Of a DNA stretch of 33,663 nucleotides, positions 22,538 through 30,669 are shown piece after piece (position 1 is the first letter of the stretch; every line of letters begins with the position of its first letter). A model generated the notes under the pieces. That model searched no databases. It worked only from the letters and a program-made list of their open reading frames with translations, and was not told the origin of the DNA. Both the position numbers and the translations under genes were made by a program. Origin of the DNA: Lachnospiraceae bacterium (GTDB lineage Bacteria; Bacillota; Clostridia; Lachnospirales; Lachnospiraceae); assembly GCA_014804185.1 (NCBI GenBank), contig JAAVAG010000109.1, forward strand, positions 1 through 33,663. Reading direction: 5' to 3'.

Positions 22538-25183
22538 ATGGCGGCAATCAGAGAAAGGGTCGAAAAGATCAAGAAGGTCCTGAAAAAGTTTTATGACAAG
22601 CATACGATCCGCAGAATCGCTCTGACGATCGTGGCCGTGGTCGTGCTGGTCTATGTGATCGTCAGTATTCCGGTCTGGACCCTGGGAAAAGAAAGCCCGG
22701 CTCAAACCGCATCCCGGCAGCCGCTTTCAGGCAGCCAGATCAGCCTGGATGCCGGAAAGGTTACGGTAGCGTCAAACGGCGGAAAGACGCTGTCTATCAA
22801 CACCGCCCAGATGACGGTGGAGGTAAAGGATGACGCCACCGGATATACTTTCAGCAGCGCGGCTAAAGGAACCGCGGGAAGCGAACTGGCGCTGCTCTCC
22901 CTGACCTATCTGGGGGAGGACAATAACCTGTATGAGTGGAACTCGTATGATTACAGCGCGGCTCTTTCCACCTACAGTCTGTATCAGATCGAGAACGGCG
23001 TCAGAATCGATATGAATCTGAACGAGGGAGAGTCCAATCGATTCTATGAGTATCTGCCCAAGAAAATGTCCATCGAAACCTATGAAGAGCTGTTTGTGGG
23101 CGGACTGAACGCACTGATGGACAGCGGCGCGCTGGATAAGACACTGGGAGAGCGGTATCTGTCCACGCTGGGGCTGGTCTACAGAAGAAGTCTGACGGAG
23201 GAATGTTATGCCGTTACCTATACGGGCAATCCCCCTACCAGCGCCACGAACCAACTGATCGAAGTGACAAAACTGGTGGGTTATACGCAGGATATGCTGA
23301 TGGATGACGCGGAAACCTTTGAGTTTACGGTAACTTTTACGGAACCTGCGGAGTTTGATCTGACGGTAGAACTGACGCTGGATGACAACGGCGATCTGAA
23401 AGTGCATATTCCTACAGGGAGCATCGTAAACCACAACGATTATTATACGGCCCAGAGCATAGCGGTGCTGCCTAATTTCGGCGCGTCGACGGTGGAGGAG
23501 TATGAGGACGGCGCCATTCTGGTGCCGGACGGCAGCGGCGCACTTATGGCATTTAATTCCTATATCGCCAATGTGGCGGATTATAAGAGACCGTATTTTG
23601 ACAATGATTTTTACAGCGACTATTATTATATGCCCGAGTATGCGGAGGAACTGTATATGCCCGTCTACGGTGTGATGTACGGGGCGGAGGAGAAGACGCA
23701 GAAAGGATTTCTCGCCATACTGGAGGAGGGAGCCCGCACCGCTTACCTGAATGTAAAGCTGGCCAGCGCGGGCGCCGACAGCGCCAAGTACAATAAGGCG
23801 TATGTCTCCTTTGAGACGGCCCAGTATAAGCGGGTGAAAATCAACGGCGAGTACAGTGAAAACAGCGGTACCTATCTGGTAAACGCGGGAATGCAGGATC
23901 TGGATCTCACCATCAGATACCAGTTTTACGGAAAGGGAGTCACCTATTATGATATGGCCAAAGGATATCAGTCCTATCTGGCGGAGAAGACGGGAACTTC
24001 CGCAGAGTATGGAGACGGAGCGGCGCAGATGTATCTGGAGGTGGTAGGCGGTCTGAACATTGCATCCAGATTTGTGGGAATTCCTTACAGCAAGGCATAT
24101 TCCATGACCACCTATGAGAATCTGCTTGCCATGATGGAAGATCTGGACGGCATGAAATTCTCTATGCAGTATGACGGGGCCTTTAACGGCGGATGGAACG
24201 GAGAGATGAACCGGGGCGCCGGACTGGCGGGACAGAACGGCAGCAAATCGAATCTGAAAAAGGCGCTGTCCTACGCCGGGGAGCATGGAATTCCCCTTTA
24301 CATGCAGGTGGCCCTGACGCAGGTGTGGGAGAGCGGAAACGGTTTTCGGGCTTCCAGGCACGCGGTTCGGGACTATGCCAACGATGAGGTGGAACTTTCC
24401 CGCTATCAGCCTGTGCTGGGGATTCTGAACAAAGCCTTAAACGACGGGACACAGCATGACAGTTATTATCTGCTGTCTCCGGGATATCTGAGTACGGTGA
24501 CCCAAAAATTCCTGGCGGGCGCAGGCGACTATGACAGCCTGGCAATATCGGATCTGGCGGGCATGTATTATGCGGATTACAGATATGAGGGTTACGTCAG
24601 CGGAGAGACGGGGAACAATGTGCTGAATGAAAATCTGGAGAGACTTTCGCAGAACAGGACGCTGGCCCTGACAAATCCGCATATCGACAAGATCGGTTAC
24701 GGCAGTGTAGCTACGGATGTGTCCAGAGAGAGCAGCGATTATGCTACCTTTGCGGCGACGATTCCCTTTAAGCAGCTGGTGATGAACGGATTGATCGACT
24801 ATACCACGGAGGATGTAAACCTGTCCAGCAGAAATGCGGCTTATTTCGTGCTGCAGTCCGCGGAACTGGGATCCTGGCCCAAGTTCCTGCTGACATGGGA
24901 GAATGTGGATGTGCTGAAAAATTCGGACTTCAGTTATCTCTATGCTGCGCAGTTTGAACTGCTCAGAGACAAGATTGAAGAGGTTTATGAGGAATGCGCT
25001 GACATCCGCGGCAGAATCGGAACCGAAGAGATCACAGGACACAGGGTGCTGGAGGACGGTGTCTATGAGACTACCTATGCCAGCGGAGCAGTGGTGATTG
25101 TCAATTATAATTTATATGACGTAACGCTGGAGGGCGGCACGGCACTGCCGGCGGAAAGCTATCTGATAAAGGAGGGGAGATAG
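22538..25183 (+). CDS. DUF5696-like membrane-anchored ectodomain protein
   Basis: The protein has 881 residues. A basic cytoplasmic N-terminus precedes one membrane helix (about residues 26-47, ALTIVAVVVLVYVIVSIPV) and an ~830-residue outer domain. Blocks I associate with DUF5696 are AILVPDGSGALMAFN, YMPVYGVMYG, a central region with GWNGEMNRG and YAGEHGIPLYMQV, then ALTNPHIDKIGYGS and LPxxxLTWENVDVLKNSDFSYLYAAQFE. The second half, with repeated strand-helix units and surface Trp/Asp/Glu, could be a TIM-barrel-like, glycoside-hydrolase-like domain, but I see no established catalytic signature. GAAAGGAGAG precedes the ATG. The stop directly abuts the next permease start (TAG-ATG). It always seems to travel with such transporters; activity is unproven. 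Confidence 0.75.
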   Translation: MAAIRERVEKIKKVLKKFYDKHTIRRIALTIVAVVVLVYVIVSIPVWTLGKESPAQTASRQPLSGSQISLDAGKVTVASNGGKTLSINTAQMTVEVKDDATGYTFSSAAKGTAGSELALLSLTYLGEDNNLYEWNSYDYSAALSTYSLYQIENGVRIDMNLNEGESNRFYEYLPKKMSIETYEELFVGGLNALMDSGALDKTLGERYLSTLGLVYRRSLTEECYAVTYTGNPPTSATNQLIEVTKLVGYTQDMLMDDAETFEFTVTFTEPAEFDLTVELTLDDNGDLKVHIPTGSIVNHNDYYTAQSIAVLPNFGASTVEEYEDGAILVPDGSGALMAFNSYIANVADYKRPYFDNDFYSDYYYMPEYAEELYMPVYGVMYGAEEKTQKGFLAILEEGARTAYLNVKLASAGADSAKYNKAYVSFETAQYKRVKINGEYSENSGTYLVNAGMQDLDLTIRYQFYGKGVTYYDMAKGYQSYLAEKTGTSAEYGDGAAQMYLEVVGGLNIASRFVGIPYSKAYSMTTYENLLAMMEDLDGMKFSMQYDGAFNGGWNGEMNRGAGLAGQNGSKSNLKKALSYAGEHGIPLYMQVALTQVWESGNGFRASRHAVRDYANDEVELSRYQPVLGILNKALNDGTQHDSYYLLSPGYLSTVTQKFLAGAGDYDSLAISDLAGMYYADYRYEGYVSGETGNNVLNENLERLSQNRTLALTNPHIDKIGYGSVATDVSRESSDYATFAATIPFKQLVMNGLIDYTTEDVNLSSRNAAYFVLQSAELGSWPKFLLTWENVDVLKNSDFSYLYAAQFELLRDKIEEVYEECADIRGRIGTEEITGHRVLEDGVYETTYASGAVVIVNYNLYDVTLEGGTALPAESYLIKEGR

Positions 25184-26092
25184 ATGAAGGGGAACAAGAA
25201 GAAATTGTCATTCCGGGTCATGTGGAAAGTCCACGGGCTTATCTTTGTCAGTCCTTTTCTGATTGGTTTTATAGCGTTTTTTATGGTGCCGCTGGTGAAC
25301 ACGATCTATTATTCTCTGAATAAGATCGGCGTGGCGGATGCGGGCGGCATGACCTATGAGTGGGTAGGCATACAGAATTATATCGATCTGTTCCAGACGG
25401 AGGTCACCACGGCCAGCGCCCCCATGATCCGGCTTTTTACGGAGGAGAACAGCACCGTGCTGCTCAGCCTGCCGCTGATCGTGATATTCAGCCTGTTTAT
25501 GGCGCTTCTGGCAAACCAGAACTTCAAGGGGCGGGCCATCGTCAGACTGTTGTTCTTCCTGCCCATTATCCTGGGCATCGATGTGGTTATGGATATGCTG
25601 ACCATCACCACGGGTTCCACCACGCTGGACACAGGCAGCAATCTGCTCTCGGGCAGCTACGTGACCATTTTCCTGGTCAGGACGCTGAATGTTCCCATAA
25701 GGATTCTCTATCCGATCATGACGTATGTGGAAAATATTTTCCAGCTGATCTCCCAGGCGGGTGTGCAGACCCTTGTCTACCTGACAGCCCTGCAGTCCAT
25801 CAGCCCCAGCCTGTATGAGGTGGCAAAGATGGAGGGAGCCACAGCATATGAGACATTCTGGAAGGTTACAATCCCTTCTATTATGAACATCACTTTCTTT
25901 GTGGTGATCTATACGATCGTTGATCTGTTCCTGAAGTCTTCCATTGCGGAGGAAGCTTATTCCTTTGCGTTCAGCCAGGGCAAGATCGGAATCGGTTCCG
26001 CCCTGTCTGTGGTGTATATAGCGAATGTGGTTCTGGTGCTGGCGATAGCCGCGCTGCTTCTGCGGAAGGTGGTGAAGAAAAATGAAAAATAA
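25184..26092 (+). CDS. Sugar ABC transporter permease (LplB/UgpA-like), second pair
   Basis: The protein has 302 residues with six hydrophobic helices; it opens with VMWKVHGLIFVSPFLIGFIAFFMVPLVNTIYYSL. The EAA loop is LYEVAKMEGATAYETFWKVTIPSIM. A longer outer loop after the first helix (VADAGGMTYEWVGIQNYIDLF) and the segment with GSTTLDTGSNLLSG distinguish it from the 18469 permease. Its ATG follows the DUF5696 stop with no gap, and it overlaps the next permease by 11 bases. This is the first half of a second importer in the same operon. No dedicated ATPase is present. Confidence 0.92.
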   Translation: MKGNKKKLSFRVMWKVHGLIFVSPFLIGFIAFFMVPLVNTIYYSLNKIGVADAGGMTYEWVGIQNYIDLFQTEVTTASAPMIRLFTEENSTVLLSLPLIVIFSLFMALLANQNFKGRAIVRLLFFLPIILGIDVVMDMLTITTGSTTLDTGSNLLSGSYVTIFLVRTLNVPIRILYPIMTYVENIFQLISQAGVQTLVYLTALQSISPSLYEVAKMEGATAYETFWKVTIPSIMNITFFVVIYTIVDLFLKSSIAEEAYSFAFSQGKIGIGSALSVVYIANVVLVLAIAALLLRKVVKKNEK

Positions 26093-27089
26093 GCAAAAAT
26101 ATTCCGAGGTGGATGCCAGCCTGGCGCTGTACCTTTTTCAGAAAAAAACAAAGAGGGGTATAGTGAAGTTTTTGTCCATTGTTCTGATACTGGGACTGTG
26201 TTTTACCATTGTTTATCCGATCCTGAGTCTGGTGCCCATCATTTTTTCCACAGTGGAGGATCTGGGCAACCCCAATGTGATCTGGATTCCGGAGGAGTTT
26301 TCCACCATCAGCTTCAAGGCGGCCGTCCGTCTGGTCATGCCCCAGGGCTTTATGACCATGCTGAAGTCCATTCTGTATGCGGTGGGTATTATGATACTGC
26401 AGGTATTCTTCTCGGCCATGGTGGGATATTCGCTGGCCAGAGTGAAGTTCTGGGGGCGCGGGCTTGTGTTCGGCATGGTGATTCTGGTATTTCTGATCCC
26501 CAGACAGTCCCTGCTGCTGGCGCAGTACATTGACTTTGTGCATTTTAATCCGCTGGGGATTATGAAGCTGTTTACGGCGGCGGGAGAGGTGAACCTGATC
26601 AATAACCCTATTGTACTGATCATGCTTGCCATCTTCGGGTTCGGAGTGAATCAGAGTCTGTTTATTTTCCTGTTCAGCCAGTTCTTTAAGAACATACCGA
26701 AAGAACTGGAGGAGGCGTCCCTGATCGACGGCTGTGGTTTCTACCGCACCTATTTCCGGATCATGCTGCCCAACGCGGTGCCCATCATCTCCACAGTGGC
26801 GATCCTGTCCTTTGTGTGGAATTACGGAGACACCTATTTTACCAATTATTTCAACCCCAACGGCAGCTATATGAGCACACTGCTCTCGTCCACTTTCATT
26901 ACGGCCAACAAGGATTATATCCTGAGGGCGCTGACCACATGGTATGAAGTGCCTGTTGCGACAGATCTGGCCTTTGACGCCGTGAAGCAGGCGGGCGTGC
27001 TGATCTTCCTGGTTCCGCTGCTGATCGTCTATCTGGTGGGACAGCGAAAACTGGTGGAAAACATGGAAAATTCCGGATTGGTTGGCTAG
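26082..27089 (+). CDS. Sugar ABC transporter permease (AraQ/UgpE-like), second pair
   Basis: The protein has 335 residues, longer than the 19432 subunit because of an extended N-terminus (NKQKYSEVDASLALYLFQKKTKRG) and an outer loop. Helices begin with FLSIVLILGLCFTIVYPILSLVPI. The EAA loop reads LEEASLIDGCGFYRTYFRIMLPNAVP, and the C-terminus ends VENMENSGLVG in MalG fashion. It overlaps the previous permease by 11 bases, so the two are translated together and pair in the membrane. The lipoprotein solute-binding protein at 13318 may be its feeder, but this cannot be decided from order alone. Confidence 0.92.
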   Translation: MKNKQKYSEVDASLALYLFQKKTKRGIVKFLSIVLILGLCFTIVYPILSLVPIIFSTVEDLGNPNVIWIPEEFSTISFKAAVRLVMPQGFMTMLKSILYAVGIMILQVFFSAMVGYSLARVKFWGRGLVFGMVILVFLIPRQSLLLAQYIDFVHFNPLGIMKLFTAAGEVNLINNPIVLIMLAIFGFGVNQSLFIFLFSQFFKNIPKELEEASLIDGCGFYRTYFRIMLPNAVPIISTVAILSFVWNYGDTYFTNYFNPNGSYMSTLLSSTFITANKDYILRALTTWYEVPVATDLAFDAVKQAGVLIFLVPLLIVYLVGQRKLVENMENSGLVG

Positions 27090-27106
27090 TTGCATGGAGG
27101 TTTGAT

Positions 27107-28648
27107 GTGAAAAAGAAACTGATATTGCTGGCTGCGGGCATTTTGTCCGCAGCGCTGGCAGGCTGCGGCGCGGGTGGTGCGGCAGACGCCGGAGATACCG
27201 CTTCAAATATGGAGGATGCCGGGGAAATGGAGACAGAAAACCGGACGCCCGAGATAAACTATCACAAAATGACCGTGGATGAGGGGACAACGTATCAGAC
27301 CATGGAGAGTTTCGGAACCAGCGGCGCGTGGTGGAGTCAGTACGTGGGAGAGTTTACAAAAGATGTAAACGACAGCGGCAGAGGTACCAGAGAGGACATC
27401 GCCATGCTGCTCTTTGACAGAGAAGAGGGAATCGGGCTGACCTGTTACCGGTATAATGTGGGAGCCGGTTCCGCGGACAGCAGGAAGGGAACTTTCTGGG
27501 ACACACACAGAAGGGCCCAGAGTTTTCTGGACGATGAGGGAAACTATGACTTTACAAAAGACGCGGGCGCCGTATGGTTTCTGGAGAAGGCGGCGGAGCT
27601 TGGCGTGGAGGAAGTGGTGCTCTTTTGCAACAGTCCGCCGGTGTGGCTGACGGACAACGGGCTTGCCCACATGACGGAGGGCGGCAGCCGGGTCAATATA
27701 CAGCCGGAAAACTATCCGGCCTTTGCGGCTTACTGCATGGATGTGGCGGAGCATTTTATCGGGGAAGGGATTCCGGTGAAGTTTATTTCACCTATCAACG
27801 AGCCGCAGTGGGACTGGTACAACGGCCAGGAGGGATGTCATTATGAGCCGAATCAGATCGCGGATCTGTACCTGGCGTTTCTGGATGAACTGGAGAGCCG
27901 TCCCGCTCTGGAGGGTGTGAAGCTGTCCGGGCCGGAGAGCGGAGAATGGGGAACCGCGGCCACGCAGCAGTATACGCAGGCTTTATTGGGCAACGAACGG
28001 CTTGCGGCGCACCTTGACAGTATTGACAACCATTCTTACTGGTCCGACGATACGGCAAAGAAGTCTTTTCGAAACTGGATGACCGTTCACTATCCGGATG
28101 TAAAGCTGCGTGCCAGCGAGTGGTGCGAGATGGTGAACGGGTCGGATGTGACTATGGACTCGGCGTTTCATCTGGCCCAGGAGATTGCGGCGGATATCCG
28201 CATTCTGCAGGTAGTCTCCTGGCAGAACTGGGTGGCGGTGGCTCCCGGCGGATACCGGGACGGGTTGATTTATATTGACGAGTCAAGTCAGAAGTTCCGG
28301 GCCCTCAAACGCCTGTGGAGTTTTGGAAATTTCAGCCGCTATGTGCGCCCCGGCTATGTGAGGGTGGAGATCGCGGCGGATACGGCGGCGCAGGAGAAGA
28401 TGCTGCCCACTGCTTTCACGGGAGTCAATGACCTGGGAGAGCGGGAACTTGTCATGGTGTTTATCAATGAGAGCGAGGCGAAACAGGAGTTTCTTCTGGA
28501 GGGGGTATCCGGCTACAGCCGCATTGCGGTGTATGAGACTTCGGATGACCATGATCTGGAGTGTGTGAGGGAGGATGTGTTTGACGCTTCCGCTCCCGTA
28601 GAGATCGCTGAAATGTCTGTGACCACAGTGGTGCTCACCGGACAGTGA
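27107..28648 (+). CDS. GH30-family extracellular glycoside hydrolase (possible endo-beta-1,6-galactanase), lipoprotein
   Basis: The protein has 513 residues and starts with GTG (GGAGG six bases upstream; the nearby ATG at 27105 is out of frame). A lipoprotein signal ends in ALAGC with the lipidated Cys at 20. The GH30 barrel begins at YQTMESFGTSGAWW. The acid/base is E232 in FISPINEPQWDWYNGQEG and the nucleophile is E338 in LRASEWCEM, spaced as in clan GH-A. A C-terminal beta-sandwich from about residue 400 completes the family layout. The NEPQWDW plus QEGCHYEP pattern recalls GH30_5 enzymes that cut beta-1,6-galactan side chains of type II arabinogalactan; other GH30 specificities (glucosidase, xylanase, fucosidase) are not excluded. 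It should act on the cell surface to supply the importers. Confidence 0.85.
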   Translation: MKKKLILLAAGILSAALAGCGAGGAADAGDTASNMEDAGEMETENRTPEINYHKMTVDEGTTYQTMESFGTSGAWWSQYVGEFTKDVNDSGRGTREDIAMLLFDREEGIGLTCYRYNVGAGSADSRKGTFWDTHRRAQSFLDDEGNYDFTKDAGAVWFLEKAAELGVEEVVLFCNSPPVWLTDNGLAHMTEGGSRVNIQPENYPAFAAYCMDVAEHFIGEGIPVKFISPINEPQWDWYNGQEGCHYEPNQIADLYLAFLDELESRPALEGVKLSGPESGEWGTAATQQYTQALLGNERLAAHLDSIDNHSYWSDDTAKKSFRNWMTVHYPDVKLRASEWCEMVNGSDVTMDSAFHLAQEIAADIRILQVVSWQNWVAVAPGGYRDGLIYIDESSQKFRALKRLWSFGNFSRYVRPGYVRVEIAADTAAQEKMLPTAFTGVNDLGERELVMVFINESEAKQEFLLEGVSGYSRIAVYETSDDHDLECVREDVFDASAPVEIAEMSVTTVVLTGQ

Positions 28649-28695
28649 GGAGTGTTTCCTTTAAAAAACAGAGCAGAATGTGAATGAGGACTGGT

Positions 28696-30441
28696 ATGGA
28701 TAGATTTGAGATCAAAGACACATTTTATTTAGACGGAGAGCCTTTCCGGATTCTTTCCGGGAGTATACACTATTTCCGAGTCGTGCTGGAGTACTGGCGG
28801 GATCGGATGGAGAAGCTTAAAGCGCTGGGACTCAATACCGTGGAAACCTATATTCCGTGGAATGTACATGAGCCGCGGAAAGGGGAGTTTTGCTTTACGG
28901 GCATGGCGGATGTAGTTCGCTTTGTCAGGACTGCCCAGGAACTGGGACTCTATGTGATCCTGAGGCCGTCGCCCTATATCTGTGCGGAGTGGGAGTTCGG
29001 AGGACTGCCGGGCTGGCTGCTTCGCGAAGACGGCATGCATGTCAGATCCGCCGAACCGGAGTTTCTGGGGCATGTCAGAGAGTACTACCGGGTGCTGCTT
29101 CCGAAGCTGAAGCCGCTGCAGATCACGGAGGGCGGAAATGTCATTCTGATGCAGGTGGAAAATGAATACGGATATTTTGCGGATGACAAAAAATATATGG
29201 AAACCATGCGGGATCTGCTGAGAGAGGGAGGCATCACCGTGCCGCTGATCACATCGGACAATCCCACGGACGAGTGTCTGGAAAACGGAGGTGTGGAGGG
29301 GGCTCTTCCCACCGGCAATTTCGGTTCCAGGACAAAAGAGCGCTTTGCAGTCCTGCAGAGGCACACCCAGGGAGGGCCGCTGATGTGCGCGGAATTCTGG
29401 GTGGGCTGGTTCGACCACTGGGGAAACGGCGGACATATGACCGGAAACCTGGAGGAGAGCGCGGCGGATCTGCGGGATATGATAAAAATGGGACATGTGA
29501 ATATTTACATGTTTATCGGCGGAACAAACTTCGGGTTTATGAACGGTTCCAACTATTATGATCAGCTGAGTCCCGATGTGACCTCCTATGATTATGACGC
29601 CATATTGAGCGAGGCGGGGGATGTGACGCCCAAGTATCTGCGCTATCGGGAGGTACTTGAAAGTCTGGGAATCCCGTCCGGGCAGGAACTTCCCGCCCCC
29701 CTTCCCCGGCGTGCCTACGGCAGCGCGGCCGTTCTGGAAAAGGTGGGACTGATGGAGGCGCTTGAGGATCTTTCGGAGCCTGTGGAGAGCATCTATCCGC
29801 GGAGTATGGAAAGGCTGGGGCAGAACTATGGCTATATTCTGTATACATCTCCGGTAGTCTGCGGGCGCAGACTGGAAAAAATCCGGCTGCACGGGGCGAA
29901 CGACCGCGCGAATATCTTCCTGGGAGAAAAAAGGCTGGCGAATCTCTATGACAGGCAGCTGCTGGAGGAGCACAGCGTAGATGCCACGGCGCAGGAGGGG
30001 GACCGGCTGTGCATTCTGATGGAAAACATGGGACGGGTCAACTTTGGCCCGTACATGGACCGGCAGCGCAAGGGAATCGACGGCTGCATACAGGTAAACG
30101 GCCATATGCACACAGGGTGGAAGCAGTATCCGCTGCCCCTTGACAATCTGGATCGGCTGGATTTTTCCAGAGGCTGTGGCGAGGACATGCCGGCGTTCTA
30201 TCGTCTGGAAATTGCGGTGGATAAACCCTGCGATACATTCCTGGAACTGCCGGGATGGGGAAAGGGCTGTGTGTTCTTAAACGGCTTTCACCTGGGACGC
30301 TTCTGGGAGATCGGGCCGCAAAAGCGCCTGTATGTGCCAGCACCTCTGCTGAGAGAGGGCACAAACGAGGTGATCGTTTTTGAAACCGAGGGAAAATGCG
30401 GCGGAGAGATCGTATTCTGGGATCAGCCGGATATCGGATAA
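28696..30441 (+). CDS. GH35 beta-galactosidase
   Basis: The enzyme has 581 residues, the size of the compact bacterial GH35 group (BgaC-like), several members of which prefer beta-1,3-linked galactose. The family opening is LDGEPFRILSGSIHYFR, then WRDRMEKLKALGLNTVETYIPWNVHEP. The acid/base is E157 in QVENEYGYF and the nucleophile is E233 in CAEFWVGWFDHWG. C-terminal jelly-roll domains include NGFHLGRFWEIGPQKRLYVP. No signal peptide is present, so it acts inside on imported galacto-oligosaccharides. I chose the ATG at 28696 because GAGG lies six bases upstream; an in-frame ATG at 28684 has no good site. It is the last gene of the operon, just before a strong terminator. Confidence 0.94.
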   Translation: MDRFEIKDTFYLDGEPFRILSGSIHYFRVVLEYWRDRMEKLKALGLNTVETYIPWNVHEPRKGEFCFTGMADVVRFVRTAQELGLYVILRPSPYICAEWEFGGLPGWLLREDGMHVRSAEPEFLGHVREYYRVLLPKLKPLQITEGGNVILMQVENEYGYFADDKKYMETMRDLLREGGITVPLITSDNPTDECLENGGVEGALPTGNFGSRTKERFAVLQRHTQGGPLMCAEFWVGWFDHWGNGGHMTGNLEESAADLRDMIKMGHVNIYMFIGGTNFGFMNGSNYYDQLSPDVTSYDYDAILSEAGDVTPKYLRYREVLESLGIPSGQELPAPLPRRAYGSAAVLEKVGLMEALEDLSEPVESIYPRSMERLGQNYGYILYTSPVVCGRRLEKIRLHGANDRANIFLGEKRLANLYDRQLLEEHSVDATAQEGDRLCILMENMGRVNFGPYMDRQRKGIDGCIQVNGHMHTGWKQYPLPLDNLDRLDFSRGCGEDMPAFYRLEIAVDKPCDTFLELPGWGKGCVFLNGFHLGRFWEIGPQKRLYVPAPLLREGTNEVIVFETEGKCGGEIVFWDQPDIG

Positions 30442-30469
30442 GAATATATCAGATAAGAATATGGAAATG

Positions 30470-30514
30470 CGGCCTCCGGCGGGGCGGACAATTCCCGCCG
30501 GAGGCCGTATTTTG
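30470..30514 (+). terminator. Strong rho-independent terminator ending the sugar operon
   Basis: CGGCCTCCGGCGGG (30470-30483) pairs perfectly with CCCGCCGGAGGCCG (30494-30507) over a 10-base loop, followed by TATTTT. The 14-bp GC-rich stem insulates gdpP from the sugar operon. Confidence 0.93.
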
Positions 30515-30590
30515 TCGCCGGAAAAAGAAAGGTTCCGACAAACCAAATCTTTCTTCGACAAATTAACGTGTAGCATTGGAGATCATAATG

Positions 30591-30599
30591 TGATATAAT
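30591..30599 (+). promoter_or_regulatory. Extended -10 promoter of the gdpP-rplI-dnaB unit
   Basis: TGATATAAT (30591-30599) has the TGn extension and a perfect TATAAT. No good -35 lies 16-18 bases upstream, as is common for extended -10 promoters. A small hairpin (ACTGC-TTT-GCAGT, 30618-30630) lies in the leader. Confidence 0.65.
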
Positions 30600-30669
30600 A
30601 GGCGCATGGGCAAAAAAACTGCTTTGCAGTGAGGTGAAAATCAAAGATTTCAACGAGGAAAGACTTTCC

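Noticed and set aside
22772..24361. 529-codon minus-strand frame opposite the DUF5696-like gene
   Set aside because: No family motif, no upstream ribosome binding site, and fully contained in a well-supported gene.
25971..27290. 439-codon minus-strand frame across the second permease pair
   Set aside because: It crosses three genuine genes and has no domain; the length is explained by codon bias of the plus strand.
28729..30111. 460-codon minus-strand frame opposite the GH35 gene
   Set aside because: It is antisense to an enzyme with both catalytic residues in place.
10081..30514. Mobile-element borders around the catabolic block
   Set aside because: I looked for transposase, integrase, tRNA-end or terminal inverted repeats near both edges and saw none, so I do not call a mobile element.
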